A stretch of 64,000 nt of DNA from Enterobacteriaceae bacterium 89. GTDB lineage: Bacteria; Pseudomonadota; Gammaproteobacteria; Enterobacterales; Enterobacteriaceae. Under the pieces are notes generated by a model, which did no database searches, was not told where the DNA came from, and worked only from the letters and a program-made list of their open reading frames with translations. Where the stretch lies: positions 1,054,001 to 1,118,000 of the forward strand of contig RQJH01000003.1 of assembly GCA_014156375.1 (NCBI GenBank), written 5' to 3'. The position numbers were made by a program, and so were the translations under genes. Below, one piece after another: positions 35,212-46,445 of this stretch. Each line of letters begins with the position of its first letter. Position 1 is the stretch's first letter.

Positions 35212-35283
35212 ATCATGTTATTTGCACAAATAATGAATTGCGCAAATACATTCATATTTCACATATTTATAAGCCAAAGTCCG

Positions 35284-35289
35284 TATAAT
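35284..35289 (+). promoter_or_regulatory. -10 element of the methyltransferase promoter
   Basis: A perfect TATAAT lies 36 bases before the ATG. The -35 region (around 35261) is poor and sits in an AT-rich stretch just downstream of the ERIC element. Together with the ERIC repeat this accounts for the gene-free 34972-35325 interval. I see nothing else there. Confidence 0.45.
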
Positions 35290-35325
35290 CGCCAGGCCAT
35301 TGAAGGCAAGCGTTCAGGAGGATTT

Positions 35326-36066
35326 ATGACGCAAAATATTTATGACGACCCGAATTTTTTTGCCGGGTATGCCACACTCGATCGTTCAGTTAAAGGCCTG
35401 GATGGCGCTCCGGAATGGCCTGTGCTGCAAACCATGCTACCTGAGGTTCAGGGTAAGCAGATTATCGATTTGGGCTGTGGCTACGGCTGGTTCTGCCGCT
35501 GGGCTCAGGAACAGGGTGCCGCTGGCGTGCTGGGACTTGATGTCTCAGAAAAAATGCTGGAGCGTGCGCGTGAAATGACGCAAAGCCCGCTGATTGATTA
35601 TCAAATTCGCGATCTGGAAAGCCTGCAGCTGGCGAGCTCCAGTCTGGATTTGGCCTACAGTTCGCTGGCGCTGCACTATCTGCAGAACATCGACGGGCTG
35701 TTTGCCTCGCTGTTCAGCGCGCTGAAACCCGGCGGTATGCTGGTGTTCTCAGCCGAACATCCGGTCTATACCGCACCGCCTAAACAGGGGTGGATTGTCG
35801 ATGCTGAAGGCCAGAAGTCCTGGCCGGTCAGCCACTATCAGCAGGAAGGTGAACGCATCAGCAACTGGTTCGCCGACGGCGTGAAGAAACAGCATCGCAA
35901 GCTGGCAACCTGGATCAATGCGCTGATCGCCGCAGGTTTTGTGATTGAGCGTTTAGAAGAATGGGGACCGGACGCCGCGCAGATTGCCGCTAACCCGGCT
36001 CTGGATGAGGAGAAAGAGCGCCCGATGATTTTCCTGTTGAGCGCTCGTAAACCCGCCAGCAGATAA
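35326..36066 (+). CDS. class I SAM-dependent methyltransferase
   Basis: A 246-residue Rossmann-fold methyltransferase (Methyltransf_11). SAM-binding motif I is QIIDLGCGYGWFCRWAQEQGA near residues 45-65, the acidic loop VLGLDVSEKMLERA follows, and motif IV is LDLAYSSLALHYLQN near 108. The start at 35326 is set by CAGGAGG 5 bases upstream. Substrate unknown. The C-terminal portion (ISNWFADGVKKQHRKLATWINAL) is shared with similar uncharacterised enterobacterial proteins. It ends one base short of the stop of convergent dusC. Confidence 0.9.
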   Translation: MTQNIYDDPNFFAGYATLDRSVKGLDGAPEWPVLQTMLPEVQGKQIIDLGCGYGWFCRWAQEQGAAGVLGLDVSEKMLERAREMTQSPLIDYQIRDLESLQLASSSLDLAYSSLALHYLQNIDGLFASLFSALKPGGMLVFSAEHPVYTAPPKQGWIVDAEGQKSWPVSHYQQEGERISNWFADGVKKQHRKLATWINALIAAGFVIERLEEWGPDAAQIAANPALDEEKERPMIFLLSARKPASR

Positions 36067-36067
36067 A

Positions 36068-37015
36068 TCAGCGCTGGCTTTTGGCATAGAGCTCAATAGC
36101 GTCGGCTATTGAGCCTGAATCCTGCAAAGTGCGGATAGTGGTAAACAGTTCGGTGGCTTCGCTGTACTCTTTTCGCAGATAGCCAAGCCACTGTTTAATT
36201 CGTGCCACGTGATAAAGCCCGGTATCGCCCTGCTTTTCCAGACGGCTGTATTTACGCAGCAGCTGGGTCACGCCAGCCCACGGCATCCGCGGCTCGTTGT
36301 ATTTCACCACCCGGCTGAGGTTGGGAATATTTAACGCGCCGCGGCCAATCATCACCGAATCGCAGCCCGTCGCGGCCATGCAGTCCTGGGCGCTTTGCCA
36401 GTCCCAGATTTCGCCATTGGCGACCACCGGGATCGTCAGACGACGGCGGATTTCGCCAATGGCCTGCCAGTTAATGCGCTCGGCCTTATAGCCATCGTCC
36501 TTGGTGCGACCGTGCACCACCAGCTCAGTTGCCCCAGCCTGCTGAACGGCATCGGCAATTTCAAACTGTCTGTCGCTACTGTCCCAGCCAAGCCGCACTT
36601 TCACCGTCACCGGAAGATGGGCTGGCACGGCTTCACGCATCGCTTTTGCGCCACGGTAAATGAGATCCGGATCCTTCAGCAGCGTCGCCCCGCCGCCGCT
36701 GCCGTTGACCACTTTTGACGGACAGCCACAGTTCAGATCGACACCCCAGGAACCCAGTTCCACGGCACGGAAAGCATTTTCCGCCAGCCACTGTGGATGC
36801 TGTCCCAGCAGTTGAACGCGCACCAGCGTGCCGGAAGCCGTCCGGCTTTGGTTGTGCAGTTCCGGACACAGGCGGTGGAAGGATTTGACCGGCAGCAACT
36901 GATCCACCACGCGCAGGAATTCGGTGATGCAAAGATCGTAGTCGTTGACCTCGGTCAGTAAGCCACGCACCAGAGAGTCGAGCACGCCTTCCATCGGCGC
37001 CAGCAGAACACGCAT
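36068..37015 (-). CDS. dusC: tRNA-dihydrouridine(16) synthase
   Basis: DusC reduces uridine 16 in the D-loop of tRNAs using FMN and NADPH. The 315-residue product has the N-terminal [14 protein letters not shown], the catalytic Cys98 in [21 protein letters not shown], and the FMN phosphate loop [14 protein letters not shown] and [10 protein letters not shown] near 210-240. Length equals that of E. coli DusC. It is convergent with the methyltransferase and divergent from the effector/immunity pair. Confidence 0.96.
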   Translation of the reverse strand: MRVLLAPMEGVLDSLVRGLLTEVNDYDLCITEFLRVVDQLLPVKSFHRLCPELHNQSRTASGTLVRVQLLGQHPQWLAENAFRAVELGSWGVDLNCGCPSKVVNGSGGGATLLKDPDLIYRGAKAMREAVPAHLPVTVKVRLGWDSSDRQFEIADAVQQAGATELVVHGRTKDDGYKAERINWQAIGEIRRRLTIPVVANGEIWDWQSAQDCMAATGCDSVMIGRGALNIPNLSRVVKYNEPRMPWAGVTQLLRKYSRLEKQGDTGLYHVARIKQWLGYLRKEYSEATELFTTIRTLQDSGSIADAIELYAKSQR

Positions 37016-37240
37016 ATCAGTATCCGGAGAAAAAAGAGGCGGCTATGGTAAACCACATCAAATAAATGAAACAGAGAAAACCCTGGCCCAATACGCGAAA
37101 AATAGCCGTTTCAATTGGTTTCTTCTTTTGGCTCACCAGGTCCGTTTCAGGACAAAAAGTTCACTGGGCATGATTAATCAAAGAAAACGTCACTTAAAGG
37201 AATAGTGTTTTTTCCTTAATCAATCCTGGAGGGACTTTTT

Positions 37241-37678
37241 ATGGTTTGGGATAAACATGCCGCAGGAGCGCACGCCAGGCGCCATGCGGGTACAACTTCA
37301 CACCGCCGCTGTGCCGAATTCGTCAGAAGGGCAATTCTGGCTGGCGGTGTTGATATACAAAATACGCCGGACGCCAAAAACTACGGCTCCGCGCTCGAAG
37401 CTAAGGGTTTCAGGCCTCTGGGCTCAGGCCAGCAGGCGATTGAGGGAGATGTCGTTGTCATTCAACCCTATCCAGGAGGGAACTCAAGCGGCCACATGGC
37501 CATTTTTGATGGCAGTGGCTGGTACTCTGATTTCAGGCAACGTGATATGTGGGGTGGCCCGGGATATCGGGCGCAGCAACCAGCCTATGTCATCTATCGG
37601 AGAATCAAGCATGAAGATATTCTTTCTGCTTCTTGGGCTTCTCCTTACCGGCTGTACTACACACTGTCCGTCTCCTGA
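37241..37678 (+). CDS. probable peptidoglycan amidase (NlpC/P60- or BPSL0067-like) effector
   Basis: A 145-residue protein without signal peptide. The pattern resembles small cysteine peptidases of the NlpC/P60-CHAP fold. A Cys24 in HRRCAEFVRRAI would be the nucleophile, a His85 in SSGHMAIFDGSGWYSDF the base, and Asp97 a possible third residue. AIEGDVVVIQPYPGG is the usual strand before the His. Small amidases of this kind are known type VI secretion effectors. The gene directly after it encodes a lipoprotein, the usual form of immunity protein. GGAGGGA precedes the ATG by about 7 bases. Its last 68 bases overlap the next gene in another frame. No secretion genes are nearby. The cell-wall target is inferred. 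Confidence 0.7.
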   Translation: MVWDKHAAGAHARRHAGTTSHRRCAEFVRRAILAGGVDIQNTPDAKNYGSALEAKGFRPLGSGQQAIEGDVVVIQPYPGGNSSGHMAIFDGSGWYSDFRQRDMWGGPGYRAQQPAYVIYRRIKHEDILSASWASPYRLYYTLSVS

Positions 37679-38120
37679 AAAAACCGCCGGAGATTTTTAT
37701 CGCTATTATCTTTCCGCATTCGACCAGCCCGAAAAGATAGCCTGGTCATCTGCAGACATGCAGCATTACGTTGCAGCCGATACGCTGGACAGACTTGCCG
37801 CTATAGAGAAACTAGAGGAACAGGACATCAATGAAAGCGATTATTTCTCCTACGGACAGGACTATGATCCCGCCTGGATAAAAGATCTCAGCATTGGTCA
37901 ATCTGAAATATTTATGGGTGGCGCAAAGGTCCCGGTGTTTATTGGTATTGGAAGTCATGCCCGCAAAAAGATGACTGTTTATATGCGCAAAGAGAATGGG
38001 CTGTGGAAAATTTATCGTGTCAGGGATGAAACCGGGAATTATGAGCAACCTATCTTTGATGCCGGGCGCCTGGCAGCAGCCAAAAAGCACGCCAGTGAAC
38101 TACCGCCGCTGAAATATTGA
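37611..38120 (+). CDS. lipoprotein, probable immunity protein (DUF3828-like)
   Basis: A 169-residue lipoprotein. The signal peptide MKIFFLLLGLLLTGC ends in a lipobox (LLTGC), so it is anchored in the cell envelope facing the periplasm. The mature part has the layout of DUF3828/YbjP-type proteins (FYRYYLSAFDQPEKI near the N-terminus, WKIYRVRDETG near the C-terminus). Such lipoproteins are encoded next to amidase effectors as their antidotes. Its start lies within the preceding gene, overlapping it by 68 bases. The stretch is visibly more AT-rich than its neighbours, which suggests acquired DNA. Confidence 0.75.
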   Translation: MKIFFLLLGLLLTGCTTHCPSPEKTAGDFYRYYLSAFDQPEKIAWSSADMQHYVAADTLDRLAAIEKLEEQDINESDYFSYGQDYDPAWIKDLSIGQSEIFMGGAKVPVFIGIGSHARKKMTVYMRKENGLWKIYRVRDETGNYEQPIFDAGRLAAAKKHASELPPLKY

Positions 38121-38284
38121 ACATCTGTCTGAAGTTGTGGAGTTTGTCAGATGTGACTGGCATGGCCCCACCGACGAATTTGAAGCCCCTTCTGTACTAC
38201 ACTGAATGCTATCGTTTTCTGCAGCTATATGGCCCTTCATGCGGCGTGCCCTTCGGGAATAAGAACTATGCTCAGAATTCATGA

Positions 38285-38300
38285 TGTGATCTGTGGCACA
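38285..38300. promoter_or_regulatory. CRP site upstream of yohJK
   Basis: TGTGATCTGTGGCACA matches the TGTGA-N6-TCACA consensus in 9 of 10 key bases. A TATGAT -10 element follows at 38317-38322, which puts the site near -37 to -42, as in class II CRP-activated promoters. Confidence 0.55.
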
Positions 38301-38313
38301 CATCCAGGTTTAA

Positions 38314-39440
<1,127 letters not shown>

Positions 39441-39491
39441 CGCGATACATCACACATATTTGCGTTTAAGTTTCATTAGTTGCACAAGTAG

Positions 39492-39507
39492 TGAGATCTA
39501 AATCACA
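39492..39507. promoter_or_regulatory. CRP site of the cdd promoter
   Basis: TGAGATCTAAATCACA matches TGTGA-N6-TCACA with one mismatch. A -10-like TACACT lies at 39529-39534, giving a start near 39541 and a CRP centre at about -41.5, the class II position. CRP/CytR control of cdd is established in E. coli. I did not identify the CytR site. Confidence 0.65.
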
Positions 39508-39565
39508 CAACAGTCATCAACAGGTCCGTACACTACCTTCCCTTAACCTGTAATGAGGCTTTGTC

Positions 39566-40450
39566 ATGCATCCACGTTTTCAATCTGCTTTCCCGCAACT
39601 CAGCGCAGAACTGCAGTCAGCCCTGGCCCCTATGCTGGCTGATGTGCATTTCCCTGCCATGTTTAGCGCCGGGCAGGTCTCTGCGCTGAAAACAGCAACG
39701 GGACTGGATGAAGACTCGCTGGCGTTTGCGCTGCTGCCGCTGGCGGCGGCCTGTGCCCGTGCGGACCTGTCGCATTTTAACGTCGGCGCTGTTGCACGCG
39801 GAGTCAGCGGTAACTGGTATTTCGGCGGCAATATGGAATTCCTCGGTGCCACCATGCAGCAGACCGTGCACGCAGAGCAAAGCGCTATCAGCCACGCCTG
39901 GCTCAGAGGCGAAAATGCGTTGAAGGCGATCACGGTTAACTACACGCCTTGCGGTCACTGTCGCCAGTTTATGAATGAGCTGAACAGCGGGCTGGAGCTG
40001 CAAATCAATTTACCGGGTCGCGAGCCACATTCGCTGAAAGATTACCTGCCTGATGCCTTCGGTCCGAAAGATCTGAACATCAAAACGCTGCTGATGGATG
40101 TTCAGGACCACGGCTATCCGCTGGAAGGCGATGCGCTGAGCCAGGCAGCCATTAAAGCCGCGAACCAATGCCACACGCCATACAGCAACTCCCCTTCCGG
40201 CGTGGCGCTGGAACTGAAGGACGGCACAATTTTCAGTGGCAGCTACGCTGAAAACGCTGCGTTCAACCCAACTCTTCCACCGCTGCAAGGGGCTTTGAAT
40301 CTGCTGAGCCTCAACGGCTACGACTATCCTGACATTCAGCGCGCCATCCTGGCAGAACGCGCCGACGCTCCGCTGATCCAGTGGGATGCCACGGCCGCGA
40401 CGCTAAAAGCACTGGGCTGCCAGAACATCGACCGGGTTCTGCTCGGCTAA
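39566..40450 (+). CDS. cdd: cytidine deaminase
   Basis: Cdd deaminates cytidine and deoxycytidine in pyrimidine salvage. The 294-residue product is the long, dimeric type with an active N-terminal domain and a degenerate C-terminal copy. Zinc ligands and catalytic Glu are visible: H102 and E104 in [14 protein letters not shown]129 and C132 in PCGHCRQF. It is identical in length to the E. coli enzyme. Preceded by a CRP-dependent promoter and followed by sanA. Confidence 0.97.
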   Translation: MHPRFQSAFPQLSAELQSALAPMLADVHFPAMFSAGQVSALKTATGLDEDSLAFALLPLAAACARADLSHFNVGAVARGVSGNWYFGGNMEFLGATMQQTVHAEQSAISHAWLRGENALKAITVNYTPCGHCRQFMNELNSGLELQINLPGREPHSLKDYLPDAFGPKDLNIKTLLMDVQDHGYPLEGDALSQAAIKAANQCHTPYSNSPSGVALELKDGTIFSGSYAENAAFNPTLPPLQGALNLLSLNGYDYPDIQRAILAERADAPLIQWDATAATLKALGCQNIDRVLLG

Positions 40451-40457
40451 TCTCTCG

Positions 40458-40479
40458 GCGCGGGTCGTCTGGCCCGCGC
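40458..40479 (+). terminator. GC-rich hairpin after cdd
   Basis: GCGCGGG (40458-40464) pairs with CCCGCGC (40473-40479) across an 8-base loop, just past the cdd stop. No T run follows, so termination may depend on other factors. Confidence 0.35.
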
Positions 40480-40543
40480 TGATGAAAATACCCCCAGTTA
40501 ACCTCCTGTTTCTTGCGCTTGCCTGGCAGGTACAGTAGCCTGA

Positions 40544-41282
<739 letters not shown>

Positions 41283-41290
41283 GAGCATAA

Positions 41291-41317
41291 AAAAACCCGC
41301 CATTTTCAGGCGGGTTT
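41291..41317. terminator. bidirectional terminator between sanA and mglC
   Basis: A run, 9-bp stem AAACCCGCC / GGCGGGTTT (41293-41301 with 41309-41317) between the convergent ends of sanA and mglC. The A run gives a T run on the minus strand, so it best serves mglBAC. Confidence 0.85.
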
Positions 41318-41336
41318 GTCGCTGCTACGCGTGAGA

Positions 41337-42347
41337 TTACTTCTTACGGGCATACTTCAGGGAATCAAGAGCAACGGCGAAGATGATGATCGCCCCCTTA
41401 ATGATGTACTGCCAGTATGGGTTCACGCCGATGTAGGTCAGGCCATAGTTGATAACGGTGAAGATAATCACACCGGTCACCACGCCGATAACGGTACCCA
41501 CACCGCCGCTGAATGACACACCGCCCACCACGCAGGCCGCAATCGCATCCAGTTCGTACATAAAGCCAAGGTTGTTGGTAGCAGAGCCGATACGCCCGGC
41601 TTCCAGCATCCCGCCGAAGGCGTAGAACACGCCAGACAGCGCATAAATCATCAGCAGGTTAAGCGCAACGTTAACGCCTGACACGCGTGCCGCTTCCGGG
41701 TTACCGCCGATAGCAAAGATGTTTTTACCAAAGCGGGTTTTGTTCCACAGGATCCAGACAAAAATCGTCGCAATCAGCGCGTAGAAGGTGATATACGACA
41801 GGCGGAAACTGCCCAGCGCGATAAACCCTTGAGTAAACGTCGAGAAGTGCGAATCAAAGCCGGAAACCGGAGAAGCGCCCACGAAGTCGTAGTACAGGGA
41901 GTTGATACCGTAAACGATGATCATCGTACCCAGAGTGGTGATAAACGGCGTCACGTTGAGGTAAGCGATAATAATCCCGTTCACCAGACCAATCACGGCA
42001 CCAATTGCGCAGACAATCAGCAGCACCAGAGGAATAGGCATCGTTGCCAGATCCGGGAACACCTTGTTGGCGTTATCAACTGACTGCAACAGCGTTGCCG
42101 CGATCACCGCAGCAAGACCTACCTGACGACCGGCAGAAAGGTCCGTACCCTGAGTGACGATAAGCCCTGCCACGCCCAGCGCGATAATAATACGCACGGA
42201 AGACTGGGTCAGGATGTTACTCAGGTTCAGCAAACTTAAGAACGTCGGGTCCTGGAAAATAATAATGGCCAGCAATACCAAAAGAACGACGTAAATACCG
42301 CCCTCTTTCAGATAAGTGAGAAAACTCTTTTTATTTAGCGCACTCAT
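41337..42347 (-). CDS. mglC: galactose/methyl-galactoside ABC permease
   Basis: The membrane subunit of the high-affinity MglBAC galactose importer. The 336-residue product has about ten helices of the RbsC/BPD_transp_2 type and the motif VTQGTDLSAGRQVGLAAV near residue 62. It is last in mglBAC, 15 bases after mglA. Sequence and length equal those of E. coli MglC. Confidence 0.97.
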   Translation of the reverse strand: MSALNKKSFLTYLKEGGIYVVLLVLLAIIIFQDPTFLSLLNLSNILTQSSVRIIIALGVAGLIVTQGTDLSAGRQVGLAAVIAATLLQSVDNANKVFPDLATMPIPLVLLIVCAIGAVIGLVNGIIIAYLNVTPFITTLGTMIIVYGINSLYYDFVGASPVSGFDSHFSTFTQGFIALGSFRLSYITFYALIATIFVWILWNKTRFGKNIFAIGGNPEAARVSGVNVALNLLMIYALSGVFYAFGGMLEAGRIGSATNNLGFMYELDAIAACVVGGVSFSGGVGTVIGVVTGVIIFTVINYGLTYIGVNPYWQYIIKGAIIIFAVALDSLKYARKK

Positions 42348-42362
42348 GAGGAGCCCCTGATC

Positions 42363-43883
42363 TTAAAGGTGCAATGACGCAAGACGTAAAATTTCGTTCT
42401 GCGTGGTGGTTTTGGTGTCAACAATGCCGGCAACCTGTCCGTTACTCATTACCAGAATACGGTCAGTGATCCCCAGCAGCTCAGGCATCTCGGAGGAGAT
42501 AATGATGATCCCTTTCTCTCTTTTCGCGAGCTCAGCAATCAGCTGATAAATTTCAAACTTGGCACCTACGTCAATCCCACGCGTCGGTTCGTCGAGCATC
42601 AGGATCTCTGGCTGAGTTAACAACCAGCGACCGATAATCACTTTTTGCTGGTTCCCGCCGGACAAAGAACCAATTTGCGTACGGTGACCTGGCGTTTTCA
42701 CGCGCATAGAGTCAATAACCCATTGGGTATCACTCTTCATGCGGGAATTATCCAGCAGACCGCTTTTACCTTTATATTTCTTAATATTCGAAATCAGCGA
42801 GTTAAAACCGATATCCAGATAGGCATAAATCCCGGTTGAACGACGCTCTTCGGTCACCAGCGCAAAACCATGGTTAATCGCTTCGTTCGCGCTGTGGTTA
42901 TTAATTTTCTTCCCGTGCAGGGTAATGGTGCCGGAAGATTTTTCACGGATACCGAACAGCGTTTCCACGATATCGGTACGCTTGGCGCCGACCAGCCCGG
43001 CAATCCCCAGAATCTCACCTTTACGCAGGTCAAACGACACATCGCGAATTGACGGCTGGCGCAGTGAAGTCAGGTTACGCACTTCAAGAATGGTTTCACC
43101 CGGCGTGTTGTGTTTGTCCGGGAAGCGCTGGTTCAGTGAACGGCCGACCATCATGGCGATGATCTTGTCCATATCCAGCCCTTCCAGCGGCTGAGTGGCA
43201 ATCCACTGGCCGTCACGCAGGATGGTGATTTCATCACACAGCTGGAAAATTTCTTCCATTTTGTGCGAGATATAAACAATACCGCAGCCGCGTTCTTTCA
43301 GCTTACGGATAATTTTAAACAGATGATTGACCTCTTTTTCCGTTAAGGAAGAAGTCGGTTCATCCATAATGACAATTTTGGCGTCGTAGGAGAAAGCTTT
43401 GGCAATTTCAATCATCTGCATCTGCGAAACAGATAATGTGCCAACGCGCGCCCGTGGATCGATATCAATATCCAGCTCATCAAAGATGGCTTTGGTATCG
43501 TTGTACATTTTCTCCTGGTCAACGAACACGCCTTTGGTCGGATAACGCCCCAACCACATGTTGTCCATGACCGAACGCTGAAGCACCAGGTTCAGCTCCT
43601 GGTGGACCATCGAAATACCGTTCTCAAGGGCTTCTTTAGCCGAATGGAAGTCGATCTCTTTTCCCTGAAAAAGAATGCTACCGGAATCTTTTGAATAGAT
43701 CCCAAACAAACATTTTAATAATGTTGATTTGCCGGCGCCGTTCTCTCCCATTAATGCATGAATGGAGTGAGGACGAACCTTTAAATTAACATTATCGAGC
43801 GCTTTTACGCCGGGAAAGGACTTGTTGATATGACTCATTTCCAACAAGAATTCACCTGACGATTCTGTAATATTGCTGACCAT
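42363..43883 (-). CDS. mglA: galactose/methyl-galactoside import ATPase
   Basis: The double-ABC ATPase of the MglBAC importer, 506 residues. The first cassette has Walker [10 protein letters not shown] near residue 47 and signature [14 protein letters not shown] near 150. The second cassette has a degenerate Walker A (GLVGAKRT) near 297 and signature [15 protein letters not shown] near 405. The start at 43883 was chosen by the E. coli N-terminus (MVS...). A longer in-frame reading adds 16 unconserved residues. It is separated from mglB by 97 bases containing two hairpins. Confidence 0.97.
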   Translation of the reverse strand: MVSNITESSGEFLLEMSHINKSFPGVKALDNVNLKVRPHSIHALMGENGAGKSTLLKCLFGIYSKDSGSILFQGKEIDFHSAKEALENGISMVHQELNLVLQRSVMDNMWLGRYPTKGVFVDQEKMYNDTKAIFDELDIDIDPRARVGTLSVSQMQMIEIAKAFSYDAKIVIMDEPTSSLTEKEVNHLFKIIRKLKERGCGIVYISHKMEEIFQLCDEITILRDGQWIATQPLEGLDMDKIIAMMVGRSLNQRFPDKHNTPGETILEVRNLTSLRQPSIRDVSFDLRKGEILGIAGLVGAKRTDIVETLFGIREKSSGTITLHGKKINNHSANEAINHGFALVTEERRSTGIYAYLDIGFNSLISNIKKYKGKSGLLDNSRMKSDTQWVIDSMRVKTPGHRTQIGSLSGGNQQKVIIGRWLLTQPEILMLDEPTRGIDVGAKFEIYQLIAELAKREKGIIIISSEMPELLGITDRILVMSNGQVAGIVDTKTTTQNEILRLASLHL

Positions 43884-43910
43884 AGTAAGCCCTGGCTGCG
43901 CGAATGTTTT

Positions 43911-43973
43911 CCCGTGCCGACTTTCCGGCACGGGCTACTTCATTGTCTGTGTAACAGGCGCGACTGGCGCGCC
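43911..43973 (-). other. intercistronic hairpins between mglB and mglA
   Basis: Two stems lie in the 97-base gap: CCCGTGCCG / CGGCACGGG (43911-43919 with 43926-43934, 9 bp perfect) and GGCGCG / CGCGCC (43957-43962 with 43968-43973). Such structures after a binding-protein gene typically protect its mRNA from 3' decay, so that MglB is made in excess over MglA and MglC. That role here is inferred. Confidence 0.6.
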
Positions 43974-43980
43974 CTAAAGA

Positions 43981-44979
43981 TTACTTACCGATGAACTGGC
44001 TCAGGTTATCCTGATCCACACCCACGTAAGGAACGCGAACGATTTTGTTCTCGATTTTCCAGTTGGTGCCAGCAGCAGGCTCTTTGCCATCGGCCAGGTT
44101 TTTCGCCAGATCGAAGGTGGCTTTGGCCTGGTTGTTAGCATCGTTCAGCACGGTACCGGCCATTGCGCCAGATTTCACCAGCGCCAGAGCTTCTGGCAGC
44201 GCATCCACGCCGAAGACAGGAATGCTGGATTTGTTGTGAGCTTTCAGCGCTTCTACTGCACCCATTGCCATCGCATCGTTGTTGGCGATAACCACTTCGA
44301 TTTTGTTAGCGTTCGGGCCAGAGAGCCACGCGTCCATTTTGTCTTTAGCCTGCGCGGTATCCCACATTGCGGTGTCCAGCGCCAGCTGCTGAGTTTTGAA
44401 GCCTTTGTCGTTCAGCTCTTTGATAACGTAAGTGGTACGGGCTTCAGCATCCGGATGGCCTGGCTCGCCTTTCAGCAGAACAAACTGAATCTGACCGTCT
44501 TTGTTCAGGTCCCAGTTCGGGTTGGCTTTCCAGTGCTTAGCAATCAGGTCGCCCTGAATGATGCCGGATTCTTTAGAGTCAGTACCGACGTAGTAGGCTT
44601 TGTCATAGCTGTCCAGCGCTTTGCGGGATGGCTCTTTGTTGAAGAACACCACCGGCACGTTCTGACCACGTGCTTTTTCGATAACGGTGCCTGCCGCAGC
44701 CGGGTCAACGAGGTTGATAGCCAGCGCTTTTACGCCTTTAGCCAGCAGCACGTCGATCTGGTCGTTTTGTTTGGACTGGTCGTTCTGCGAGTCGTTCATC
44801 AGCAGCTGCACGTCTGGTGACGCTTTGCCGTCTTTCTCAATCGCTTTGCGCACCACAGACATGAAGTTATCGTCGTATTTGTAGATGGTTACGCCGATAC
44901 GGGTATCCGCTGCGTGAGCAGCCGCGCCAAACAACATGCTTGCCATAACGGCGGACAGGGTTAACACCTTCTTATTCAT
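43981..44979 (-). CDS. mglB: periplasmic galactose/glucose-binding protein
   Basis: MglB binds D-galactose and D-glucose for import and for chemotaxis through Trg. The 332-residue product has a 23-residue signal peptide ([23 protein letters not shown]) and the periplasmic-binding-protein fold with the sugar-contact segment [13 protein letters not shown] near residue 112 and the calcium-site region DLNKDGQIQ near 160. First gene of mglBAC, behind a CRP/GalS-controlled promoter. Confidence 0.97.
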   Translation of the reverse strand: MNKKVLTLSAVMASMLFGAAAHAADTRIGVTIYKYDDNFMSVVRKAIEKDGKASPDVQLLMNDSQNDQSKQNDQIDVLLAKGVKALAINLVDPAAAGTVIEKARGQNVPVVFFNKEPSRKALDSYDKAYYVGTDSKESGIIQGDLIAKHWKANPNWDLNKDGQIQFVLLKGEPGHPDAEARTTYVIKELNDKGFKTQQLALDTAMWDTAQAKDKMDAWLSGPNANKIEVVIANNDAMAMGAVEALKAHNKSSIPVFGVDALPEALALVKSGAMAGTVLNDANNQAKATFDLAKNLADGKEPAAGTNWKIENKIVRVPYVGVDQDNLSQFIGK

Positions 44980-45193
44980 GGTATCTCCGGTTATTTTTAT
45001 GCAGGGTAGCTTACATTGGCGGGCAAAACGTTAATGAAAAGTTACTGTCCGCCGAAGTTAAAATCTTCAAAAACCATCTTCCGTGTTCGGTAACAATCCA
45101 GACATGCGTAAAATTGATTGCTAAATGCTCATTTGCACTATAAAAAGTGATTAATCACCGTTACATAGCGTTTCAGCCTTACAAACGCTGACA

Positions 45194-45199
45194 TCATAG
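45194..45199 (-). promoter_or_regulatory. -10 element of the mglBAC promoter
   Basis: TATGAT on the minus strand, matching TATAAT in 5 of 6. With a start near 45187, the CRP site upstream is centred at about -41.5 and the GalS operator lies just beyond it. The leader to mglB is about 210 bases, in which I see no further element. Confidence 0.7.
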
Positions 45200-45220
45200 T
45201 CAGGCGAATGTTAAGATACT

Positions 45221-45236
45221 GTGAATTTACTCACAA
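45221..45236. promoter_or_regulatory. perfect CRP site of mglBAC
   Basis: TGTGAATTTACTCACA carries both consensus arms (TGTGA and TCACA) with N6 between. It is placed to activate mglBAC at about -41.5. Confidence 0.88.
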
Positions 45237-45238
45237 AT

Positions 45239-45254
45239 TGAAAGCGGTTACATC
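45239..45254. promoter_or_regulatory. GalS/GalR operator of mglBAC
   Basis: TTGAAAGCGGTTACAT fits the GalR/GalS operator (GTGNAANCGNTTNCAC) in most positions. It abuts the CRP site on its upstream side, as in the E. coli mgl control region. Confidence 0.78.
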
Positions 45255-45262
45255 GCACGACA

Positions 45263-46288
45263 TTATAAGTTAGTGACAGACCCCACAGATTGCTTCAGCG
45301 CCACCGAATGACGACGTACCAGAGTCGGCATAAAACAGTGAGTTGCGCTGATATCCAGCTTCCCTGCCGCCCCCATCAGCGCCAGCTCTGTCGCCAGCTT
45401 GGCCATTGAAACGATGGGATAACGAACGGTGGTCAGCTGCGGATCGGTGTAACGCGCAATCGGGATATCGTCAAAGCCAATCAGGGAAAGATGCTGCGGC
45501 ACGGCAATGCCGTTATCCTTCAGCGCGGTCAGCGCACCGGCCGCCATGTTGTCATTGTATGCAAACACCGCAGTCAGCCCCTGATTGCGCCCGAGCAGCT
45601 CCACCATCGCGGCCTCACCGCCCTGCAAATCAGGCGATCCGGTGCCAACCCATGCTTCGGGCGCAGCAATGCCCTGCTCGCTTAACGCACGCAGCCAGCC
45701 TTCATGACGCATCTGATTGTCTTCAATCTGATGACTGGAACCCAGATAACCGACTCGCGTGTGACCCTGATTGAGCAACATGCGCGTCGCCATCATCGCC
45801 CCGCTGACGTTGTCCAGCCCGACGCAACGATGTTCAAAACCGGGCACAATCCGGTTGATTAGCACCATGCCGGGGATTTGCTGTAAAAACTCACCGAGTT
45901 CGGCATCGCTTAAAGCTTTCGAGTGGACGATCAGCGCGTTACAGCGCTGACGAATCAGCACTTCAATGGCATTACGCTCTTTTTCCGCTTCGTGATAGCT
46001 GTTGCCGATCAGCACATTTTTCTGAAACTGCTGGGCGACGGTATCCACCGCTTTGACCAGCGCGCCAAAAAAGGCATCGGACACATCCATCACCACGACA
46101 CCGATGGTATCGCTGACCTGCGTTGCCAGCGCCTGGGCGTTGGCGTTTGGCCGATAACCCAGTTCAGTAACGGCTTTCATGACCAGGTCCCGGGTTTCAG
46201 GACTGACGAGCGGGCTGTGATTCAGCACGCGGGAAATGGTCGCGACGGAAACACCCGCATGGCGGGCCACATCACGAATGGTGATCAT
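45263..46288 (-). CDS. galS: galactose isorepressor GalS
   Basis: GalS is the LacI-family repressor of mglBAC. The 341-residue product has the helix-turn-helix [32 protein letters not shown] at the N-terminus, the hinge helix [13 protein letters not shown], and a periplasmic-binding-protein-like domain with [20 protein letters not shown] near 235. The ATG at 46288 matches the E. coli start. A GTG two codons upstream is in frame but overlaps the ribosome-binding site. It is transcribed from its own CRP/GalS-controlled promoter. Confidence 0.95.
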   Translation of the reverse strand: MITIRDVARHAGVSVATISRVLNHSPLVSPETRDLVMKAVTELGYRPNANAQALATQVSDTIGVVVMDVSDAFFGALVKAVDTVAQQFQKNVLIGNSYHEAEKERNAIEVLIRQRCNALIVHSKALSDAELGEFLQQIPGMVLINRIVPGFEHRCVGLDNVSGAMMATRMLLNQGHTRVGYLGSSHQIEDNQMRHEGWLRALSEQGIAAPEAWVGTGSPDLQGGEAAMVELLGRNQGLTAVFAYNDNMAAGALTALKDNGIAVPQHLSLIGFDDIPIARYTDPQLTTVRYPIVSMAKLATELALMGAAGKLDISATHCFMPTLVRRHSVALKQSVGSVTNL

Positions 46289-46397
46289 ACTCACCGTCCT
46301 GTTGGAAATGGCAGCAACTCACAGTCACCCCCTGTGTTGAGCAAGGAGGCTATTCTGGCAGCGAGTCGGGGCGGACTACGTGAAGGAGGTCACAAGG

Positions 46398-46413
46398 ATG
46401 GAAACGGTTACAT
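46398..46413. promoter_or_regulatory. GalS/GalR operator of the galS promoter
   Basis: ATGGAAACGGTTACAT matches the GalR/GalS operator pattern (core GNAAACGNTTAC). It lies 110 bases before galS, so autoregulation is likely. Confidence 0.75.
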
Positions 46414-46429
46414 CCGTTTTGTTAATGAT

Positions 46430-46445
46430 TGTGATCCAGATCGTT
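46430..46445. promoter_or_regulatory. CRP site of the galS promoter
   Basis: TGTGATCCAGATCGTT has a perfect left arm and a weak right arm. It lies next to the GalS operator and overlaps the last two bases of the upstream yeiB gene. Confidence 0.55.

Noticed and set aside
35113-35325. In-frame N-terminal extension of the methyltransferase
   Set aside because: It is translated through an ERIC repeat; the true start at 35326 has an excellent ribosome-binding site and a TATAAT upstream.
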